DNA from: Opitutia bacterium UBA977 | Lineage (GTDB): Bacteria; Verrucomicrobiota; Verrucomicrobiia; Opitutales; Coraliomargaritaceae | Direction: 5' to 3' | NCBI GenBank assembly: GCA_002292345.1 | Contig: DBBT01000033.1 | Span: 11,214-17,048 of the forward strand | DNA length: 5,835 bases | In this document: one piece after another, positions 1 to 5,835 of the stretch | Layout of the letters: every line of letters starts with the position of its first letter | Numbering within the stretch: the stretch's first letter is position 1 | Position numbers and translations under genes: made by a program | Notes under the pieces: model-generated | Database searches by the model: none | Told to the model about the DNA's origin: nothing | The model's input: only the letters and a program-made list of their open reading frames with translations

Positions 1-296
1 CCGCGACCTCCGCCGCCGTAGCCTCCACCGCCGCCACTTGGACGTTCTTCGCGAGGACGAGCCACATTGATCGCAAGATTGCGGCCCATGAAATCAGCAC
101 CATTCAGCGCTTCGATTGCAGCATCCATTGCAGACTTCTCAGCCATTGTGACAAAAGCGAAGCCACGAGGGCGACCAGATTCACGATCCTTTACGATGAA
201 AACATCGCTAACTGCACCATGAGCTTCGAAAAGCGCTTGGAGTTCTTCTTGAGTTACATCGTAGGACAAGTTGCCTACATACATTTTTGCATCCAT
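1..296 (-). CDS. Glycine-rich RRM RNA-binding protein (3' end beyond window)
   Basis: Small single-domain RNA-binding protein of the bacterial RRM type, which is common in cyanobacteria and verrucomicrobia. It presumably binds single-stranded RNA in the cytoplasm; bacterial relatives are often linked to cold response or mRNA localisation, but the target is not visible here. Reading leftward from ATG at 296, 98 complete codons are present before the window ends. The RRM spans roughly residues 4-80. RNP2 is MYVGNL (residues 5-10) and RNP1 is RGFAFVTM (44-51), both with the aromatic residues that stack on RNA bases. After residue 86 a glycine-rich tail begins ([10 protein letters not shown], with Arg following), typical of RGG-like tails; its end lies outside the window. 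AAGGA sits 8 nt before the ATG and supports this start. An in-frame ATG four codons later (MYVGNL) is less well placed. The gene is preceded by a 345-bp region with several inverted repeats. Confidence 0.93.
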   Translation of the reverse strand, partial: MDAKMYVGNLSYDVTQEELQALFEAHGAVSDVFIVKDRESGRPRGFAFVTMAEKSAMDAAIEALNGADFMGRNLAINVARPREERPSGGGGGYGGGGR

Positions 297-300
297 TATG

Positions 301-310
301 TGTTCCTTTT
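301..310 (-). promoter_or_regulatory. Shine-Dalgarno site of the RRM gene
   Basis: On the minus strand the sequence reads AAAAGGAACACATAATGG. The purine run AAGGA lies 8 nt upstream of the ATG, a good distance. It fixes the start at 296 (protein begins MDAKMYVG) rather than the downstream in-frame ATG. Confidence 0.6.
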
Positions 311-354
311 CTTTACTTTATTTGGGCTATCCCACTGCTTCTTTGCTCTTGAGT

Positions 355-368
355 GTCCGCTTTCGGAC
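355..368 (-). repeat. Short perfect hairpin in the RRM gene leader
   Basis: GTCCG (355-359) and CGGAC (364-368) are a perfect 5-bp inverted repeat around a 4-base loop; on the minus strand it reads GTCCGAAAGCGGAC. It lies about 59 nt upstream of the RRM start codon. A second, weaker one (TGGG 323-326 with CCCA 331-334) lies closer to the ribosome binding site. No U-run follows either on the minus strand, so they do not look like terminators. A role in mRNA stability or translation is possible but inferred. Confidence 0.4.
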
Positions 369-454
369 TGGATCACCTAACTGAATACTTTCGTCTCACC
401 CTGATGACTACCCACGCTCTGAATGTTAACATGTGTTCTAGTCGGTCGTCGTTA

Positions 455-508
455 TCGGCTATTCTTAATAAATAGCAAGCAACAAATCGTCTCGCTCATA
501 ATAGCCGA
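455..508 (-). repeat. Nested inverted repeats upstream of the RRM gene
   Basis: TCGGCTATT (455-463) and AATAGCCGA (500-508) are a perfect 9-bp inverted repeat with a 36-base spacer. The same left arm also pairs locally: GCTATT (458-463) with AATAGC (471-476) around a 7-base loop. Because the segment 458-463 is shared, the two pairings exclude each other. The structure lies 158-212 bp upstream of the RRM start. It could be a leader-RNA element or a protein-binding site. It is visible directly in the sequence; its function is unknown. Confidence 0.45.
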
Positions 509-582
509 ACCCCAGGATAAATCCAGCAATCAGCGGAGTTGAGTAAGACACTAGCGAAGTTGAAAATAATAATAACTAACGT

Positions 583-612
583 AAAAAAGCTATTCTTATA
601 AATACGGAGCTT
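583..612 (-). terminator. Weak candidate intrinsic terminator of the fumarase gene
   Basis: Thirty bases past the fumarase stop codon, the minus strand reads AAGC, four unpaired bases, TATT, a six-base loop, then AATAGC and six T residues (U-run, 583-588). The stem AAGC/GCTT plus TATT/AATA is AT-rich and interrupted by a bulge on one side, and part of the U-run is also used in the stem. Position and orientation fit termination of the fumarase transcript before the RRM gene, but predicted stability is low. Confidence 0.35.
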
Positions 613-641
613 AAAATATTAATATAATTACAAACTTAATA

Positions 642-2321
642 TTATGCTCCAGACTTCGCATCTTCGAACGCTTGCACCGCACACTTCGCACAGGTCTCGC
701 GAATACCAGCGAAGAAGTCGTTGCCCTTATTATCGACGAGAATATAAGCCGGAAAATCTTCGACTTCGATTTTCCAAATCGCTTCCATACCGAGCTCAGG
801 ATACTCCAATACTTCGACCCGCTTGATATTATACTCGGCCAACAACGCTGCCGGCCCACCAATCGAACCGAGATAGAACCCGCCATATTTTTGACAAGCA
901 TCGGTGACTTGCTGCGACCGATTACCCTTCGCCAACATGATCATTGATCCACCCTCAGCTTGAAAAGGCGCCACATACGAGTCCATTCGACCGGCAGTTG
1001 TCGGCCCGAACGAACCGGACGGCTTTCCCGCAGGAGTTTTTGCAGGACCGGCATAATACACAGGGTGATTCTTAATATAGTCTGGCAAGCCTTCGCCGCG
1101 ATCAATGCGCTCCTGCAATTTGGCATGTGCGCTATCACGTGCCACGACAATCGTCCCTGACAGTGAGAGCGGCGTCGTGACAGGATAGTGACTGAGCTCA
1201 GCGAGTATGTCAGCCATCGGACGATTCAAATCGATCTTCACTGATTCTTTCGGCTTAGCGATTTCAGCAGAGTCTGGAATAAAACGTCCTGGATTGTCTT
1301 CCAACTTTTCAAGCCAGACGCCGTCCTTATCGATCCGCGCCTTGACATTACGGTCGGCTGAGCAAGAGACGCCGATACCGACGGGGCACGAGGCCCCGTG
1401 ACGTGGCAAGCGCACCACGCGCACATCAAGCGCAAAATATTTACCACCAAATTGTGCCCCGTAGCCCATCTTACGGGTGTAGCCGAGGAGCTTCGCTTCG
1501 AGCTCCAGGTCTCGAAATGCTTGACCATGCTCATTCCCTGCGGTCGGCAACTCGTCGTAGTATTTGGTCGAAACCAACTTCACGGTCTTCATGGTCGTTT
1601 CCGCAGACGTACCACCAATCACGATCGCAATGTGATACGGCGGGCAGGCCGAGGTACCTAGCGTGCCCATTTTCTCGATACAGAACTTCTCTAGATTTGC
1701 TGGATTCAGCAATGCTTTGGTCTCTTGGAAGAGGAAAGTCTTATTCGCTGACCCCCCACCCTTGGCAACGAACAGGAAGTCATACGAATCACCATCAGTC
1801 GCCAGCAGATCGATTTGTACGGGCAAATTACAGCCCGTGTTCTTCTCCTCGTACATCGAGAGCGGCACGGTCTGCGAATAACGTAAATTTTCCTTAGTGT
1901 AGGTATTGTACACACCCTTAGACAGTGCGGACTCATCCTGGCCGCCGGTCCAGACGCGTTGGCCTTTTTTTCCAAGGATAATCGCGGTGCCGGTATCTTG
2001 GCAGAATGGTAAAACACCGTGCGCCGCGACTTCGGCATTGCGCAACATCGTCAGCGCGATGGTACGGTCATTCTCTGTCGCTTCAGAATCATCTAAGATA
2101 GCGGCCACCTGCTCGAGGTGCTTGGTGCGCAGCTTGAAGGCGATCTCTTTCATCGCGGTTTCCGCCAGATAGGTCAGTGCTTGTGGCTCGATCTTCAGGA
2201 TCGACCCACCGTCGAAATCAACAGTATTTACAAACTCATCTGTCAACAGATGATACTCCGCCTGATCTTTGCCAAGTGGAAATTGCTTTTGATAATGAAA
2301 TGGAGGCGGAGGTTTAGCCAT
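642..2321 (-). CDS. fumA: Class I fumarate hydratase ([4Fe-4S], FumA/FumB type)
   Basis: Reversibly hydrates fumarate to L-malate in the citric acid cycle. At 559 residues it is full length (E. coli FumA is 548), and it is closely FumA-like from FHYQ near the N-terminus to KGNDFF near the C-terminus. The N-terminal Fumerase domain covers about residues 12-290 and the C-terminal beta domain about 295-545. Cluster ligands are predicted as C107 (LPFCQDTG), C226 (CPPYH) and C320 (GVSC); their spacing of 119 and 94 residues equals that of E. coli FumA. By alignment to the Leishmania enzyme, D109 and T441 would be the catalytic pair, with R147, H308, R395, R445 and K465 contacting substrate; this mapping is from memory. 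Iron-sulfur fumarases are usually oxygen-sensitive. The ATG at 2321 begins [10 protein letters not shown]; only a weak AGAGA lies upstream. E. coli fumA, fumB and fumD cannot be told apart by name here, so the symbol denotes the class. Confidence 0.96.
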   Translation of the reverse strand: MAKPPPPFHYQKQFPLGKDQAEYHLLTDEFVNTVDFDGGSILKIEPQALTYLAETAMKEIAFKLRTKHLEQVAAILDDSEATENDRTIALTMLRNAEVAAHGVLPFCQDTGTAIILGKKGQRVWTGGQDESALSKGVYNTYTKENLRYSQTVPLSMYEEKNTGCNLPVQIDLLATDGDSYDFLFVAKGGGSANKTFLFQETKALLNPANLEKFCIEKMGTLGTSACPPYHIAIVIGGTSAETTMKTVKLVSTKYYDELPTAGNEHGQAFRDLELEAKLLGYTRKMGYGAQFGGKYFALDVRVVRLPRHGASCPVGIGVSCSADRNVKARIDKDGVWLEKLEDNPGRFIPDSAEIAKPKESVKIDLNRPMADILAELSHYPVTTPLSLSGTIVVARDSAHAKLQERIDRGEGLPDYIKNHPVYYAGPAKTPAGKPSGSFGPTTAGRMDSYVAPFQAEGGSMIMLAKGNRSQQVTDACQKYGGFYLGSIGGPAALLAEYNIKRVEVLEYPELGMEAIWKIEVEDFPAYILVDNKGNDFFAGIRETCAKCAVQAFEDAKSGA

Positions 2322-2367
2322 GGTATTTCTCTAATTGTGGTTGGCCCTAGGATTTGTTTCAGCTTTA

Positions 2368-2484
2368 GTAATTGGTAAATTTACAAATGAATTAAAACAC
2401 GCCAGCGCAGCGATGCAATCCTCAGTCTGATTCTTCTAGCATCAATCCATCTACAGAATCAGCACCGCTGTTTCTACCAATTAC
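2368..2484. repeat. 10-bp inverted repeat pair in the menD-fumarase gap
   Basis: GTAATTGGTA (2368-2377) and its exact complement TACCAATTAC (2475-2484) face each other across 97 bp. Flanking bases extend the similarity: TT-GTAATTGGTA-A matches in both arms apart from single differences. The left copy overlaps a perfect 10-bp palindrome, GTAAATTTAC (2375-2384). They could be two half-sites or two operators of a regulator controlling the fumarase gene. No coding sequence lies between them. Confidence 0.4.
2391..2418 (-). promoter_or_regulatory. Candidate promoter of the fumarase gene
   Basis: On the minus strand, TTGCAT (2413-2418) is followed after 16 bp by TTTAAT (2391-2396). The -10 element matches the sigma-70 consensus at five of six positions, the -35 at only three. 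Transcription would start about 60 bp before the fumarase ATG, and the palindrome at 2375-2384 would lie close to the start point. This is a pattern match only; no other pair in this gap looked better. Confidence 0.3.
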
Positions 2485-2499
2485 GAAAAAATCATGACT

Positions 2500-4275
<1,776 letters not shown>

Positions 4276-4335
4276 AGCTTGTTAGAAAACTTCGGCATGA
4301 CAACTACGGAGCGTCAGAAATAATGATGATTATGA

Positions 4336-5055
4336 TTATCCTGCCTCCAGCAACTCATTCAAGGCAGCTAACAATTGTAATGCATGTGGCGAATCTGCAT
4401 GCACACATAGAGTCTGCGCGCGAACGGCGACACTGCCGCCGTCAATCGTGGGCATCTTGCCACTAAGTTGCCATTGCTGTAAACGTGCCACAGCGATTGC
4501 AACATCTTCGGTTAAGTCATCAGGTCGACCGCGCGGCACTAATTGACCGTCTGGCGTATAACCTCGATCGGCAAAAGCCTCTTCCCACACAGAAACGCCC
4601 TTTCGCCGAGCAAGTTGTGCCAATCGTCCGCCGGCCAATGAAAATATGCCAACACTGTTATCCAAAGCTTTGATCATCCCCACAGCCACATCAGCCAAGG
4701 CATCATCTTGCTCCACCGCATGATACAAGGTCCCGTGCAACTTCACATAGCGAACTGGCACATCCACTTCACCAGCGAGACGTAAAAAACACCCCAACTG
4801 CTCCTGCAATAAAGCATTCAACTCAACCGCACTCGGCAACTCCGAACCACGTCCGCCCGCGATTGCAAGCCCCGGATGCGCACCCACCATCACTCCACAG
4901 CGCTTTGCGAGTTCCAAGGTCGCCCGCGTCTTCGCCGCGTTCCCCGCATGCACACCGCAGCAAATATTCGCGGCACCGACCAGCGCCATCAGCTGCTCGG
5001 TTTGCGCAGCGCACTCATCCTCCCCCAGATCACAATTTAAAATCAACTCGCCCAT
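4336..5055 (-). CDS. pxpA: LamB/YcsF family protein, PxpA-like (5-oxoprolinase subunit A homologue)
   Basis: Homologue of PxpA, which with PxpB and PxpC forms the prokaryotic ATP-dependent 5-oxoprolinase that opens 5-oxoproline to glutamate in the cytoplasm. At 239 residues it is slightly shorter than usual (about 244-255). Family motifs are in order: NCDLGE (7-12), ANICCGVHAG (29-38), GAHPG (58-62), KLHGTLYH (105-112), FADRGYTPDGQLVPRG (161-176) and CVHADS (217-222). Several differ from the common forms as I recall them: ACGFHAG, a PDLxGFGRR loop after GAHPG (here LAIAGGRGS), KPHGALYN, and CVHGD. No pxpB or pxpC lies in the window; the next gene downstream is menD. 5-Oxoprolinase activity is therefore inferred from family only, and a different amidohydrolase-like substrate is possible. 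The ATG at 5055 gives MGELILNCDLGE, the usual family N-terminus, but lacks a visible Shine-Dalgarno sequence. Family assignment is firm; the symbol is less so. Confidence 0.88.
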   Translation of the reverse strand: MGELILNCDLGEDECAAQTEQLMALVGAANICCGVHAGNAAKTRATLELAKRCGVMVGAHPGLAIAGGRGSELPSAVELNALLQEQLGCFLRLAGEVDVPVRYVKLHGTLYHAVEQDDALADVAVGMIKALDNSVGIFSLAGGRLAQLARRKGVSVWEEAFADRGYTPDGQLVPRGRPDDLTEDVAIAVARLQQWQLSGKMPTIDGGSVAVRAQTLCVHADSPHALQLLAALNELLEAG

Positions 5056-5063
5056 TTGCTACT

Positions 5064-5093
5064 AATTTAGCTATTTAAGAATCCAAGTGGCAA
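5064..5093 (-). promoter_or_regulatory. Candidate promoter of pxpA (near-leaderless)
   Basis: On the minus strand, TTGCCA (5088-5093, five of six matches to the -35 consensus) is followed after 18 bp by TAAATT (5064-5069, four of six matches to -10). The expected transcription start is within a few bases of the ATG at 5055, which would give a leaderless or almost leaderless mRNA. This agrees with the lack of a Shine-Dalgarno sequence, but neither element is strong enough to be certain. Confidence 0.35.
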
Positions 5094-5177
5094 CCGCGAA
5101 TGCCCTAGCCAATCAAGCAGGTCACGCTATCGCTGCCCTGTTACGCATCCCAGGAAATTAGCCTATTTTTCTATACT

Positions 5178-5211
5178 TCGAGGGGCGCATCAAATAGCTT
5201 GTCCGCCTCGA
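5178..5211 (+). promoter_or_regulatory. Inverted repeat enclosing the leader and start codon of the radD-like gene
   Basis: TCGAGG (5178-5183) and CCTCGA (5206-5211) are a perfect 6-bp inverted repeat. Skipping two G residues on the left arm adds two more pairs, CG (5186-5187) with CG (5204-5205), leaving a 16-base loop. The right arm includes the A of the ATG start codon. The left arm carries AGGGG (5181-5185), the only Shine-Dalgarno-like sequence nearby, which is 25 bases from the ATG if unfolded. The fold could hide or reposition the initiation site; this is inferred. Confidence 0.35.
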
Positions 5212-5835
5212 TGTATACACTCAGGACATACCAACAAGAAGCAGTTGATCGCACCCTCAATTACTTCAGAAAGCGACGCGACCCTGCGGTGATCGTGTTG
5301 CCTACCGGCGCAGGTAAAAGTTTGGTCATCGCGGAGTTGGCTAAAATAGCCATAGGCCGCGTGTTGGTGCTGGCGCATGTCAAAGAATTGGTCGAGCAAA
5401 ACCATTTGAAGTATGAGAGTTATGGCCTGCATGCAGGGATCTATTCCGCGGGCTTGAATCAAAAGGATAGCGAGCAGAAGGTGATTTTCGGTAGCATCCA
5501 GTCAGTCGCTAAGGCTAAAAATGCCTTCTTTAAAGATTTCACGCTGGTCGTGATCGATGAATGTCACCGCGTCGGCCTAGAGCCGGACAGTCAATACGCG
5601 AAAGTCATTACGCAGCTCAAGCTGAACAATCCGCGTATTTGCATCTTGGGCCTGACCGCCACCCCGTATCGCCTAGGCCTTGGCTGGATCTATAATTACG
5701 CGCTGCGTGGAGAGCTGAAGACTCAGGAGCAGCGCTTCTTTAAGCACTGCATCTACGACCTGCCACTTGAGTATATGATCAGCAACCAATACCTGACGCC
5801 TCCAGTACAGCTAGACATTCCGGTGACCTCGTATG
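5211..5835 (+). CDS. radD: RadD-like superfamily 2 DEAD/DEAH-box helicase (3' end beyond window)
   Basis: N-terminal 208 codons of a protein strongly resembling E. coli RadD (YejH), an ATPase of the RecQ/XPB-like superfamily 2 that helps in double-strand break repair and interacts with SSB and RecA-mediated exchange. Visible helicase motifs in order are [10 protein letters not shown] (3-12, Q-motif-like), Walker A PTGAGKS (31-37), motif Ia [11 protein letters not shown] (54-64), FGSIQSVA (93-100), Walker B DECH (116-119) and motif III TATPYR (149-154). RadD-typical segments follow: LGLGWIY (155-161), the CIYDLP segment (180-185) and YLTPP (194-198). The second RecA-like domain and the C-terminal zinc-binding part lie outside the window. 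The ATG at 5211 gives [12 protein letters not shown], matching the family start to within a couple of residues. A TTG at 5199 (13 bases after AGGGG) would add four residues and is an alternative. It is divergent from pxpA and unlikely to share its function. Confidence 0.93.
   Translation, partial: MYTLRTYQQEAVDRTLNYFRKRRDPAVIVLPTGAGKSLVIAELAKIAIGRVLVLAHVKELVEQNHLKYESYGLHAGIYSAGLNQKDSEQKVIFGSIQSVAKAKNAFFKDFTLVVIDECHRVGLEPDSQYAKVITQLKLNNPRICILGLTATPYRLGLGWIYNYALRGELKTQEQRFFKHCIYDLPLEYMISNQYLTPPVQLDIPVTSY

Larger units (their letters stand above)
297..641. other. 345-bp intergenic region between fumarase and RRM genes
   Basis: I see no credible coding sequence here on either strand. The part next to the fumarase (about 550-641) is strongly AT-rich and holds the candidate terminator and an 8-bp inverted repeat, AATATTAA (615-622) with TTAATATT (636-643), that overlaps the fumarase stop codon. 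The middle and left parts hold the inverted repeats listed separately. TATTAT (minus strand, 498-503) resembles a -10 box but has no matching -35 at usual spacing, so I do not call a promoter for the RRM gene. Confidence 0.6.

Noticed and set aside
1..60. GGC/GGA-rich repeat tract at the left edge
   Set aside because: It encodes the glycine-rich tail of the RRM protein and needs no separate explanation as a DNA repeat.
298..387. A 29-codon open frame on the plus strand (begins [10 protein letters not shown])
   Set aside because: It has no ribosome binding site, lies antisense to the RRM leader, and shows no recognisable motif.
1403..1897. A 164-codon plus-strand open frame inside the fumarase gene
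   Set aside because: It is fully antisense to a well-conserved gene, and its translation is Ser/Arg/His-rich with no domain, so it is a shadow frame.
2429..2460. Inverted repeat GATTCT...AGAATC downstream of menD
   Set aside because: Considered as a menD terminator, but the loop is about 20 bases, the stem is 6 bp, and no U-run follows on the minus strand.

Overview
The window looks like ordinary chromosomal sequence of moderate G+C content, with closely spaced housekeeping genes and no sign of mobile elements, CRISPR arrays or RNA genes. A glycine-rich single-RRM RNA-binding protein, menaquinone synthesis (MenD), a class I iron-sulfur fumarase, an orphan LamB/YcsF-family protein and a RadD-type helicase together suggest an aquatic Gram-negative bacterium. 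My best guess is Verrucomicrobiota (Opitutales or Puniceicoccales-like). This is inferred from gene content and protein style, not from a database comparison.

Layout: four genes lie on the minus strand and are read from right to left. They are a PxpA/LamB-YcsF homologue (5055-4336), menD (4275-2500, GTG start), a class I fumarate hydratase (2321-642), and an RRM RNA-binding protein that runs off the left edge (296-1). A fifth gene, a RadD-like superfamily 2 helicase, starts at 5211 on the plus strand and runs off the right edge. It is divergent from pxpA across a 155-bp intergenic region.

Operon structure: pxpA and menD are 60 bp apart and may be cotranscribed. A 178-bp gap separates menD from the fumarase. 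It holds a weak candidate promoter and a pair of 10-bp inverted repeats, so the fumarase is probably its own unit. A 345-bp gap (297-641) separates the fumarase from the RRM gene. It holds a weak candidate terminator for the fumarase, then several inverted repeats that could form a structured leader upstream of the RRM gene.

The genes do not form one pathway. The fumarase belongs to the citric acid cycle or fumarate respiration, and MenD makes the menaquinone precursor SEPHCHC, so both touch respiration only loosely. RadD acts in DNA repair and the RRM protein in RNA binding. I found no convincing new multi-gene system. The points most worth a second look are the divergent orphan PxpA homologue, the start-codon hairpin of radD and the structured leader of the RRM gene.
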